Of a stretch of 64,000 nucleotides of DNA, positions 56,641 through 64,000 are shown one piece after another. The notes beneath the pieces were generated by a model. It saw only the letters and a list, made by a program, of their open reading frames with translations. It made no database searches and had not been told where the DNA came from. The stretch comes from Cellulomonas flavigena DSM 20109. Its GTDB lineage: Bacteria; Actinomycetota; Actinomycetes; Actinomycetales; Cellulomonadaceae. The DNA lies in the NCBI RefSeq assembly GCF_000092865.1, contig NC_014151.1, positions 558,001 to 622,000 of the forward strand. Reading direction: 5' to 3'. Position numbers and translations under genes: made by a program. Position 1 is the first letter of the stretch. Every line of letters starts with the position of its first letter.

Positions 56641-57645
56641 ATGGCTCGCACCGAGGACCCCCGCACCGCCCCGCCGATCCGCTGGGGCATCATCGGCGCC
56701 GGCGGCATCGCCAGCCAGTTCGCGCACTCGGTGCGCGAGTTCACGCGCGCGCAGCTCGTGGCCGTCGGGTCGCGCCACCGCGACCGCGCCGAGCGGTTCG
56801 CCACCGCGCACGGCATCCCGACGACGCACGTCGGCTACCGCGACCTCGTCGAGGACACGCAGGTCGACGCGGTGTACGTCGCGACGCCGCACTCCGAGCA
56901 CCGGGAGCACGCGCTCCTGGCGATCAAGGCGGGCAAGCACGTGCTCGTCGAGAAGTCGTTCACACGCAACGCCGCGGAGGCGCGGGAGGTGCTCGACGCC
57001 GCGCGCGCCGCGGGCGTGTTCGTCATGGAGGCGATGTGGACGCGGTTCCTGCCACACGTCGCCGCGCTGCACCAGGTGATCGACGCGGGCGAGATCGGTG
57101 ACATCGTCAACATCCGCGCCGACCACGGCCAGCACTTCGCGTTCGACCCCGCCAGCCGCCTGTACGACCCGGCGCTCGCGGGTGGTGCGCTGCTCGACCT
57201 CGGTGTGTACCCCGTGTCGTGGACGCACGACTTCCTCGGGGTGCCGCAGGGCGTGCACGCGTTCGGCCAGCTCACCGAGACGGGCGTCGACGGGCAGGTC
57301 TCGATGGTCCTCGACTACCCGAACGGCACCCAGGCCACCCTCAACACGACGCTGTGGTCGAAGACGCCGACGACGTCCTCGATCTCCGGCACCGAGGGGT
57401 ACATCCGTGTCGCGGGCTCGTTCTACGCACCGACGTCATTCCGTGTGACGCGCCGCGACGGGCGCGTGTGGACGTTCGACCTCCCTGCGGCGCGCGGCCT
57501 GCAGTACGAGGCCGCGGAGGTCGCGCGGTGCGTGGCCGCCGGCGAGACCGAGAGCCCGCTGATGACGTGGCAGGGCACGCTCGACGTCATGACGACGATG
57601 GACGAGATCCGCCGTCAGATCGGCGTGGCGTACCCCGGCGAGTGA
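56641..57645 (+). CDS. Gfo/Idh/MocA family oxidoreductase
   Basis: 334 residues. N-terminal Rossmann domain [20 protein letters not shown], then the catalytic-site motif [15 protein letters not shown] with the EK(P/S) signature, [17 protein letters not shown], and a C-terminal dimer sheet ([20 protein letters not shown]). An NAD(P)-dependent sugar or diol dehydrogenase; substrate unknown. ATG 56641 has TAGGTT six bases upstream and no ribosome-binding site, so it is probably leaderless. Confidence 0.93.
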   Translation: MARTEDPRTAPPIRWGIIGAGGIASQFAHSVREFTRAQLVAVGSRHRDRAERFATAHGIPTTHVGYRDLVEDTQVDAVYVATPHSEHREHALLAIKAGKHVLVEKSFTRNAAEAREVLDAARAAGVFVMEAMWTRFLPHVAALHQVIDAGEIGDIVNIRADHGQHFAFDPASRLYDPALAGGALLDLGVYPVSWTHDFLGVPQGVHAFGQLTETGVDGQVSMVLDYPNGTQATLNTTLWSKTPTTSSISGTEGYIRVAGSFYAPTSFRVTRRDGRVWTFDLPAARGLQYEAAEVARCVAAGETESPLMTWQGTLDVMTTMDEIRRQIGVAYPGE

Positions 57646-57716
57646 CGCCGCGGGCGGTGCTCGACGGGCCGCGAGCGGGGCGGGGACGTGTGGGTCGCGG
57701 GGGATACCCTGACGCC

Positions 57717-58391
57717 GTGACGCCTCCGCACGCCCCTGTCCCGTCCGAGGACGCGCCCGCCGGGGTGTTCGTGTCGTTCGAGGGCGGCGACGGCGTCGGC
57801 AAGTCGACGCAGGTCGCGCTGCTCGGGCACCACCTGGCGGCGCTGGGTCGTGAGGTCGTCGTGACGCGCGAGCCCGGCGGCACGCCCCTGGGGATCGAGC
57901 TGCGACGGGCCGTGCTGCACGGTGACGAGCTGGACCCGCGCACCGAGGCGCTGCTGTACGCGGCCGATCGCGCGCACCACGTCGCGTCGCTCGTGCGGCC
58001 GGCGTTGGCCCGCGGTGCCGTGGTGCTCACGGACCGCTACCTGGACTCCTCCGTGGCCTACCAGGGCAGCGGACGCGGGCTGGGTGCCGACGAGGTCGAG
58101 CGGTTGTCGCTGTGGGCCGTCGACGAGCTGCTGCCGCACCTGACCGTGCTGCTGGACCTCGACCCCGTCGTGGGGCTGGCACGGCTCACGGGTGACCCGG
58201 ACCGGCTGGAGTCCGCGGGGGACGAGTTCCACCGCCGGACGCGTGAGGCGTTCCTCGCCCGCGCTGCAGCGGACCCGGCACGCTGGCTCGTCCTCGACGC
58301 GTCGCAGCCTGCCGAGGACGTCGCCGCGCAGGTGCGGGAGCGGCTCGCGCCGCTGCTCGGCCCGGTGCCCGTCGTCGGGGGTGCGGCGTGA
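57717..58391 (+). CDS. tmk: Thymidylate kinase
   Basis: 224 residues from GTG 57717. P-loop [19 protein letters not shown](Y/S) motif [23 protein letters not shown] in [10 protein letters not shown], and a lid region near [12 protein letters not shown]. It makes dTDP from dTMP. TACCCT (57705-57710) six bases before the start indicates leaderless transcription. The stop overlaps holB (GTGA), the conserved tmk-holB pair. Confidence 0.97.
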   Translation: MTPPHAPVPSEDAPAGVFVSFEGGDGVGKSTQVALLGHHLAALGREVVVTREPGGTPLGIELRRAVLHGDELDPRTEALLYAADRAHHVASLVRPALARGAVVLTDRYLDSSVAYQGSGRGLGADEVERLSLWAVDELLPHLTVLLDLDPVVGLARLTGDPDRLESAGDEFHRRTREAFLARAAADPARWLVLDASQPAEDVAAQVRERLAPLLGPVPVVGGAA

Positions 58392-59524
58392 GCGTCTGGG
58401 ACGACCTCGTCGGGCAGGAGCCGGCGGTCGCGGTGCTGCGACGGGCCGTCGAGGACCCGTCGGCGATGACGCACGCGTGGCTGCTCACCGGGCCTCCCGG
58501 ATCGGGGCGGTCGAACGCCGCGCGGGCGTTCGCCGCCGCGCTGCAGTGCGAGGCCGGCGGCTGCGGTACGTGCCACGCGTGCAGCACCACGCTGTCCGGC
58601 GCGCACCCGGACGTCACGTTCGTCGCGACGGAGGGCGTGTTCATCCGTGTCGACACCACGCGCCCGCTCGTCGAGCTCGCGCAGCGCTCGCCCTCGCAGG
58701 GCCGCTGGCGCGTCATCGTCGTCGAGGACGCCGACCGGTTCAACGACCAGAGCGCGAACGTCCTGCTCAAGGCGGTCGAGGAGCCGCCCCCGCGCACGGT
58801 GTGGCTGCTGTGCGCGCCCAGCCCCGAGGACGTCCTGGTGACGATCCGCTCCCGCAGCCGCTCCGTGGGGCTGCGCGTGCCACCTGTCGACGCGGTCGCC
58901 GAGCTGCTCGTGCGGCGCGACGGCGCCGACCCGCGGACCGCGCAGGTCGCCGCCCGCGCCGCCCAGAGCCACATCGGGATCGCCCGGCGGCTCGCACGGG
59001 ACCCGCAGGCCCGCGAGCGGCGGGCCGCGGTGCTGTCGCTCGCGTCGCGCGTGCGTGGGGTCGGGGACGCCGTGCTGGCCGCGGGCGAGCTCGTCGAGAC
59101 CGCGCAGGCGGACGCGAGGGCCGCGACGGAGGAGCGCGACGCCGCCGAGCGCAACGAGCTGCTGCGCGGCATGGGTGCCGAGGGGGCGAACACCCTGCCA
59201 CCCGCGCTGCGCGCGCAGGTGCGCCAGCTCGAGGAGGAGCAGAAGCGCCGGGCGACGCGGGCCCAGCGCGACGTCCTCGACCGCGCCATGGTGGACCTGC
59301 TGTCGCTGTACCGCGACGTGCTCGTCGTGCAGCTGGGGGCGGACGTCGAGCTCGTGAACGTCGAGCAGGAGGACGCCGTGCGCACGCTCGCGGCGGACAG
59401 CACCCCGGAGCAGACGCTGCGTCGGATGGACGCCGTCGGCCAGGCCCGCACGCGGCTCGCCGGCAACGTCGCGCCCCTGCTCGCGGTCGAGGCGATGGCG
59501 GTCGCGCTGCGACCCCAGGGCTGA
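58388..59524 (+). CDS. holB: DNA polymerase III subunit delta'
   Basis: 378 residues. Clamp-loader subunit. N-terminal AAA+ with a degenerate P-loop [17 protein letters not shown], a zinc module ([12 protein letters not shown]), [31 protein letters not shown] and the sensor-1-like TIRSRSRSV, in which Cys of the usual SRC is Ser. Loss of Lys in the P-loop (GSGR) matches delta' not hydrolysing ATP. Translationally coupled to tmk. Confidence 0.95.
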   Translation: MSVWDDLVGQEPAVAVLRRAVEDPSAMTHAWLLTGPPGSGRSNAARAFAAALQCEAGGCGTCHACSTTLSGAHPDVTFVATEGVFIRVDTTRPLVELAQRSPSQGRWRVIVVEDADRFNDQSANVLLKAVEEPPPRTVWLLCAPSPEDVLVTIRSRSRSVGLRVPPVDAVAELLVRRDGADPRTAQVAARAAQSHIGIARRLARDPQARERRAAVLSLASRVRGVGDAVLAAGELVETAQADARAATEERDAAERNELLRGMGAEGANTLPPALRAQVRQLEEEQKRRATRAQRDVLDRAMVDLLSLYRDVLVVQLGADVELVNVEQEDAVRTLAADSTPEQTLRRMDAVGQARTRLAGNVAPLLAVEAMAVALRPQG

Positions 59525-59612
59525 CGCGCGCCGGTCCGCGAGCCCGTCGCCCCGTCACCCCTTCGCGCCGTCGTGCCCCGGACCGGGCCCGCGGGGCGAC
59601 TACCGTAGGTGC

Positions 59613-61139
59613 ATGCCGCCGCGCCCTGCCCTGCTCCGGTGCGCCCTCGTCGCGCTCGTCGTCGCGCTCGGGCTGACGGGCTGCGTCTCGCCCAAGCACC
59701 AGGCGTCGGCGCCCACCGCGGGCGCCTCCTCGTCGTCGACGGGCGACGCGGCGCTCGCGCCGTTCTACGACCAGGTCCTCGAGTGGACGACGTGCGGCAG
59801 CGAGCAGTGCGCCGAGGCGACGGTCCCGCTGGACTGGGCCGACCCCGGCGGCGACACGATCACCCTCGCGCTGCGGCGCATCCCCGCGTCGGGCGGCTCG
59901 CCGGTGGGGTCGCTGCTCGTCAACCCCGGCGGGCCCGGCCGCTCCGCGATCGACTCGATCGGCTACTTCCGGCAGGTCGTCTCGCGCGAGGTGCTCGCGG
60001 CGTACGACCTGGTCGCGTTCGACCCGCGCGGCGTCCAGCACTCGTCGCCCGTGACGTGCGTGGACCCCGCCGAGCTCGACGAGATGGCGGCCTGGGTCCC
60101 CGACTGGTCGACGGACGCGGGCATGGCCGAGGCGATCGAGCGCAACGGCGACTTCGGCCGCGCGTGCCTGGAGCGCAGCGGCGAGCTGCTCGGCCACGTC
60201 GACACGCCCAGCGCCGCGCGGGACATGGACGTGCTGCGCGCGGTCCTCGGCGACGAGGCCCTGACGTACCTCGGGTTCTCGTACGGCACCGAGCTGGGCG
60301 CGACGTACGCGGCGCTGTTCCCCGAGCGCGTGGGTCGACTCGTCCTCGACGGTGCCCTCGACCCCACGCTCGACTCCGGCGAGGTCGCCGCGGGGCAGGC
60401 CGCGGGCTTCGAGAGCGCCCTGCGCGCCTACGTCGCGGACTGCCAGGCCGGTGCGTCGTGCCCGCTCGACGGTGACGTCGACGCCGGTCTCACGCAGATC
60501 GCGCGCCTGTTCGACCGGACGCGCGCGAACCCGCTGCCCACGGGCACGGACCGGGAGCTCACGTCGTCGCTCGCCTTCTCCGGCGTGGCCGCCGCCCTGT
60601 ACGCGCAGACCAGCTGGCCGCTGCTCACGCAGGCGCTGACCAAGGCCATCGACGCCGCGGACGGCTCGGTGCTGCTGCAGCTCGCCGACAGCTACTACGG
60701 GCGCGGTCCCGACGGCACCTACGCGACGAACCAGAACGAGGCGTTCTCGGCGATCCTGTGCCTCGACGACCGGCCGTCGGCCGAGCCGGAGGACATGCGT
60801 GCCGACGCGGCGGAGGTGCAGGCCGTCGCCCCGACGGTCGGGCACTTCTTCTCCTACGGCGGCGCGTCCTGCGCGCAGTGGCCCGTGCCGGCCGTCGGGT
60901 CCCTCGAGTCGTACGAGGCGCCGGGCGCGGCGCCGATCGTCGTCGTCGGCACCACGAACGACCCGGCGACGCCGTACGCGTGGGCGCAGTCGTTGGCGAA
61001 GCTGCTCTCGTCGGCCGTGCTGCTGACGTTCGAGGGCGAGGGGCACACGGCGTACGGCCGGTCGAACGAGTGCGTCAAGGACGCGGTGGACACCTACCTG
61101 CTCACGGGCGTGGCACCCGCGGACGGCACGACCTGCTGA
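59613..61139 (+). CDS. Secreted alpha/beta hydrolase, tripeptidyl aminopeptidase-like
   Basis: 508 residues. Lipoprotein signal with lipobox LGLTGC (Cys24), then an alpha/beta hydrolase fold. LLVNPGGPGRSAID is the oxyanion loop of the SlpD/SlpE (Tap) family; YLGFSYGTELGATYA holds the nucleophile Ser, TTNDPATPY the Asp and FEGEGHTAYG the His. About 100 residues form a lid. Likely anchored outside the cell, cleaving peptides; specificity unknown. ATG 59613 with TACCGT six bases upstream suggests a leaderless mRNA. Confidence 0.92.
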   Translation: MPPRPALLRCALVALVVALGLTGCVSPKHQASAPTAGASSSSTGDAALAPFYDQVLEWTTCGSEQCAEATVPLDWADPGGDTITLALRRIPASGGSPVGSLLVNPGGPGRSAIDSIGYFRQVVSREVLAAYDLVAFDPRGVQHSSPVTCVDPAELDEMAAWVPDWSTDAGMAEAIERNGDFGRACLERSGELLGHVDTPSAARDMDVLRAVLGDEALTYLGFSYGTELGATYAALFPERVGRLVLDGALDPTLDSGEVAAGQAAGFESALRAYVADCQAGASCPLDGDVDAGLTQIARLFDRTRANPLPTGTDRELTSSLAFSGVAAALYAQTSWPLLTQALTKAIDAADGSVLLQLADSYYGRGPDGTYATNQNEAFSAILCLDDRPSAEPEDMRADAAEVQAVAPTVGHFFSYGGASCAQWPVPAVGSLESYEAPGAAPIVVVGTTNDPATPYAWAQSLAKLLSSAVLLTFEGEGHTAYGRSNECVKDAVDTYLLTGVAPADGTTC

Positions 61140-61141
61140 CT

Positions 61142-61170
61142 TTGGACTCGGGGCGCGCGCCAGGTACAGT
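61142..61170 (+). promoter_or_regulatory. Promoter of tRNA-Thr
   Basis: TTGGAC (61142-61147), exactly 17 bp, TACAGT (61165-61170). The best sigma-70-type promoter of the window, about 47 bases before the tRNA. Confidence 0.75.
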
Positions 61171-61217
61171 GGGCGCGCTCGCCGATCGAACGCGGTCCTC
61201 CGCGCCCCGACGGCGAT

Positions 61218-61290
61218 GCCGCCTTAGCTCAGTCGGCAGAGCGTCTCACTCGTAATGAGAAGGTCTGGGGTTCGATTCCCCAAGGCGGCT
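61218..61290 (+). tRNA. tRNA-Thr (anticodon CGT)
   Basis: A 73-nt cloverleaf. Acceptor GCCGCCT (61218-61224) pairs with AGGCGGC (61283-61289), discriminator T61290. The anticodon loop CTCGTAA in the TCTCA/TGAGA stem gives CGT, which reads ACG. T-loop TTCGATT. CCA not encoded. Confidence 0.96.
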
Positions 61291-61297
61291 CGTCCAC

Positions 61298-61337
61298 GAC
61301 GGCCCCGCACCAGCGACATCGCTGCTGCGGGGCCGTC
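61298..61337 (+). terminator. Terminator after tRNA-Thr
   Basis: 12-bp outer stem (61298-61309 with 61326-61337) continued, after a C-C mismatch, by an inner CAGCG/CGCTG stem with the loop ACAT. Confidence 0.8.
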
Positions 61338-61503
61338 GTCGTCGTGCGCCCGGCCGTCGGGGCGCATCGCACGCCCCCGCACCTGGGGCCGAGGTCCGTT
61401 GCATCCGTCGGTGACACGTGGCAATGTGAGGTCGCGCCCTGCCGCACCGACGCGGCTCACGCCCTGGGACGGGCGGGCGCCGTCGATCACGAAGGACACG
61501 GCC

Positions 61504-64000
61504 ATGGCGTCGCAGACCTCCACGCTCGCACCGACCGACGGGACGGAGACCGCCGGCGGCGGTCCCGACGTCTCCGGCCTCGTCGACCTCGACGGGCGCC
61601 GCTTCTACCGGATCGCGTCCTACGACGACCTGCCGCCGTTCTTCATGACCCTGGTCGGTGCGAGCGACCTGTGGCTGTTCATCTCCAGCACGGGCGGCGT
61701 CACGGCCGGTCGCGAGCAGGCCGACCGGGCGCTGTTCACCTACACCACCGAGGACAAGGTCGCCGCCGGTGCGGGGCGCACCGGTGGGCTCACCCTGCTG
61801 CGCGTCGCCACCGCACACGGCACCGTGTTCTGGCAGCCGTTCGCGCCGCGCCGGCCCGGCGACCCGAACGCCGTGCGCCACCTGTACAAGGACCCGCTCG
61901 GCACGACCCTCGTGTTCGAGGAGACCCGCCCCGACCTCGGCCTGCGCGTCCGTGTCACGTGGCGGACGGCCGCTCGGTTCGGCGTCGTCCGCGAGGTCGG
62001 CGTGGCCGCGATCGACCGTCACGCCGACGCCGAGGTCCTCGACGGCCTCGTCGACCTGCTGCCCGCGGGCGTCACGGTGCAGACGCAGGGCGAGCTCAGC
62101 TGCCTGCTCGACGCGTACAAGCGCGCCGAGCTCGACGACGCGACGGGCCTCGGCCTGGTGTACCTGAACTCGACGCTGACCGACAAGGCCGACCCGAGCG
62201 AGTCGCTCGCCACGACCGTCGCCTGGCAGGTGGGCCTCGCCGACGTCGAGCACCTGCTGTCGACCCGTCACGTCGAGGCGTTCGCGGCCGGGCGGCCCGT
62301 CGTCGCCGAGCGCGAGGTCCGCGGCGAGAAGGGTGCCTACCTCGTCCGCGCCCGGCTGGCCCTGGCGCCAGGGCAGGAGCGCCGCTGGAGCGTCGTCGCC
62401 GACATCGACCAGAGTGCCGCCGACGTCGTGCGTCTGCAGGAGCTGCTGGCGGACCCGTCCGCGGCCGCGGACGCCCTCGCGGCGGACGTCGCGAGGACAC
62501 GCACCCACCTCGACCTGCTCGTCGGCACGGCCGACGGCGCCCAGGTGACCGGCGACGAGCTCGCGGCCGCCCACCACCGTGCGAACGTGCTGTTCAACAT
62601 CATGCGCGGCGGTGTCCCCGCCGACGGTTACACGGTCAGCACGGCGGACCTGCGGGCGTTCGTCGCGCAGCGCAGCCCACGGACCCTGACGCGCAGCGCG
62701 CCGTGGTTCGACGCCCTCGGTGCGTCGGAGCAGGTCGACGACCTCGTCGAACGTGCCGACGCCTCCGGTGACCCGGACCTGCTGCGGCTCGTGCGGGAGT
62801 ACCTGCCGCTGACGTTCAGCCGCCGGCACGGCGACCCGAGCCGGCCGTGGAACCGGTTCGCCATCGCCCTGACGGACGAGCACGGCCGCACGCGCGTCGA
62901 CTTCCAGGGCAACTGGCGCGACATCTTCCAGAACTGGGAGGCCCTGGCCTGGTCGTTCCCCGAGTACGTCGAGTCGATGGTGGCGGTGTTCCTGGACGCG
63001 ACGACCGCCGACGGCTACAACCCGTACCGCATCTCGCGCTCCGGCATCGACTGGGAGGTGCCCGAGCCCGACAACCCGTGGGCGAACATCGGCTACTGGA
63101 GCGACCACCAGGTGATCTACCTGGTCAAGCTGCTCGAGGCGTCACGGCGTTTCCACCCCGGACGCCTGGAGTCGATGGTCGATCGCGCGGTCTTCACGCA
63201 CGCGGACGTGCCGTACCGCATCGCGACCTACGACCAGACGCTCCGTGAGCCCATCGCCACGATCACGTTCGACACGACGGCCGAGGAGCGCGTGGCCCGC
63301 CGGGTGCAGGCCGAGGGCGCCGACGGCCGGCTCGTGCACGGCCCCGACGGTGACCTGGTGCGCGTCTCGCTCGGTGAGAAGCTGCTGCTGATCGTCCTGG
63401 CGAAGCTCGTCAACCTGGTGCCCGACGGCGGCATCTGGATGAACACGCAGCGCCCCGAGTGGAACGACGCGAACAACGCGCTCGTCGGCAAGGGCCTGTC
63501 GGTCGTCACGCTGGCCTACCTGCGGCGCGCCCTGACGTTCGCGCGCGACCTGCTCACCGACGACCTCACGACGACGAGCGAGCTCGCGGACCTGCTGTCC
63601 GACGTGCGCGGTGCCCTGGCCGCGCACGCCGACCAGGCGTGGGCCGGGTTCGACGACCGGGGGCGGCGGGTCGTCATGGACGCCCTCGGTGCCGCAGGGA
63701 CCGCGTACCGCACCCGGGTGTACGCCGGTTTCAGCGGCACGCGCACGCGCGTGCCCGCGCACGCTGTGCAGGCGTTCCTCGCCGACGCCCTGACGTACGT
63801 CGACGCGGCGCTGCGCGCCAACCGCCGCGACGACGGCCTCTACCACGCGTACAACCTGCTCGACCTGCGCGACGGCGCCCGGGTGGGTCACCTGCAGGAG
63901 ATGCTCGAGGGGCAGGTCGCCGTGCTGTCGTCCGGACTGCTGACGCCCGCGGAGGCGCTCGACCTCGTCCGGGCGCTGCGCGGCAGCGCGCTGTACCGGC
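61504..64000 (+). CDS. Large protein of unrecognised family, at least 832 residues (3' partial)
   Basis: ATG 61504 (GAAGGA eight bases upstream) opens a frame that runs to the window end without a stop. Residues about 28-280 are beta-rich (RRFYRIASYDDLPPFFMTLV, VFWQPFAPRRPGDPN). A helical catalytic-looking half follows, with strongly conserved-type motifs: FQGNWRDIFQNWEALA, NPYRISRSGIDWEVPEP, ANIGYWSDHQVIYLVKLLEA and WMNTQRPEWNDANNALVG. The layout resembles large glycoside-phosphorylase-type proteins, but I do not recognise the family and assign no reaction. No signal peptide. TTGCAT-N17-CAATGT (61399-61427) may be its promoter. Confidence 0.85.
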   Translation, partial: MASQTSTLAPTDGTETAGGGPDVSGLVDLDGRRFYRIASYDDLPPFFMTLVGASDLWLFISSTGGVTAGREQADRALFTYTTEDKVAAGAGRTGGLTLLRVATAHGTVFWQPFAPRRPGDPNAVRHLYKDPLGTTLVFEETRPDLGLRVRVTWRTAARFGVVREVGVAAIDRHADAEVLDGLVDLLPAGVTVQTQGELSCLLDAYKRAELDDATGLGLVYLNSTLTDKADPSESLATTVAWQVGLADVEHLLSTRHVEAFAAGRPVVAEREVRGEKGAYLVRARLALAPGQERRWSVVADIDQSAADVVRLQELLADPSAAADALAADVARTRTHLDLLVGTADGAQVTGDELAAAHHRANVLFNIMRGGVPADGYTVSTADLRAFVAQRSPRTLTRSAPWFDALGASEQVDDLVERADASGDPDLLRLVREYLPLTFSRRHGDPSRPWNRFAIALTDEHGRTRVDFQGNWRDIFQNWEALAWSFPEYVESMVAVFLDATTADGYNPYRISRSGIDWEVPEPDNPWANIGYWSDHQVIYLVKLLEASRRFHPGRLESMVDRAVFTHADVPYRIATYDQTLREPIATITFDTTAEERVARRVQAEGADGRLVHGPDGDLVRVSLGEKLLLIVLAKLVNLVPDGGIWMNTQRPEWNDANNALVGKGLSVVTLAYLRRALTFARDLLTDDLTTTSELADLLSDVRGALAAHADQAWAGFDDRGRRVVMDALGAAGTAYRTRVYAGFSGTRTRVPAHAVQAFLADALTYVDAALRANRRDDGLYHAYNLLDLRDGARVGHLQEMLEGQVAVLSSGLLTPAEALDLVRALRGSALYR

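Overview
The window is a chromosomal segment of a very high-GC actinobacterium. Codon use is strongly G/C-ending, GTG starts are frequent, rho-independent-like hairpins mostly lack a U-tract, and many promoters have a TANNNT box directly in front of the start codon. Gene content (GH43 glycosidase, glycogen phosphorylase, large secreted sugar dehydrogenase with PKD and PA14 modules, ClpB with an HspR-type operator) fits a Cellulomonas-like member of the Micrococcales. The genus is an inference, not a demonstration. Nearly all of the window looks like ordinary chromosome. I see no integrase, transposase, CRISPR array or prophage.

Layout. 1-4 kb: the 3' part of a secreted glucose/sorbosone dehydrogenase-like protein, an SMI1/KNR4-like protein, tRNA-Arg(ACG) and a pentapeptide-repeat protein. 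4-7 kb: a TetR repressor divergent from a decayed operon. That operon holds a small membrane protein with a C-tract frameshift, a response-regulator start joined out of frame to a histidine-kinase end, and a UBP-type zinc-finger gene with a G-tract frameshift. 7-11.5 kb: a tightly overlapping leftward operon with a VanX/VanY-type D,D-peptidase, alanine-racemase-type enzyme, D-Ala-D-X ligase, acyltransferase-3 membrane protein and a lipoprotein. It resembles a VanC/G/L-type cell-wall remodelling set with a split VanT. 11.7-16.7 kb: Fe-ADH, YqeY, an MFS exporter and a DrrAB-type ABC exporter. 16.8-24.8 kb: glycogen phosphorylase, an LAATG-anchored surface protein, trmB and several enzymes.

25-37.6 kb: clpB behind an overlapping sigma-R/H-like promoter and HAIR operator; two septum-formation-family membrane proteins; exonuclease III; an SDR; a GH43; a Zn-alcohol dehydrogenase; a three-gene envelope cluster (frameshifted helical protein, holin-III-like protein, DUF3618); and a STAS anti-anti-sigma factor. 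37.6-43 kb: a glycerol operon (glpD, glpF, glpK) divergent from a SorC-type regulator. 43-51.6 kb: a threefold 72-bp tandem repeat, argA, mutY, disA, radA, a truncated ABC permease, a response regulator and a PAP2 phosphatase. 51.7-64 kb: topA, a frameshifted DUF559-like gene, a lipoprotein, a Gfo/Idh oxidoreductase, tmk-holB, a secreted tripeptidyl-aminopeptidase-like hydrolase, tRNA-Thr(CGT), and a large gene of unrecognised function that runs off the right edge.

Cross-cutting observations: about a dozen genes look leaderless. At least four reading frames are broken by single-base changes in or beside short C/G runs, which could be consensus errors or real decay. The most distinctive candidate systems are the van-like split-racemase operon and the collapsed redox-signalling operon.
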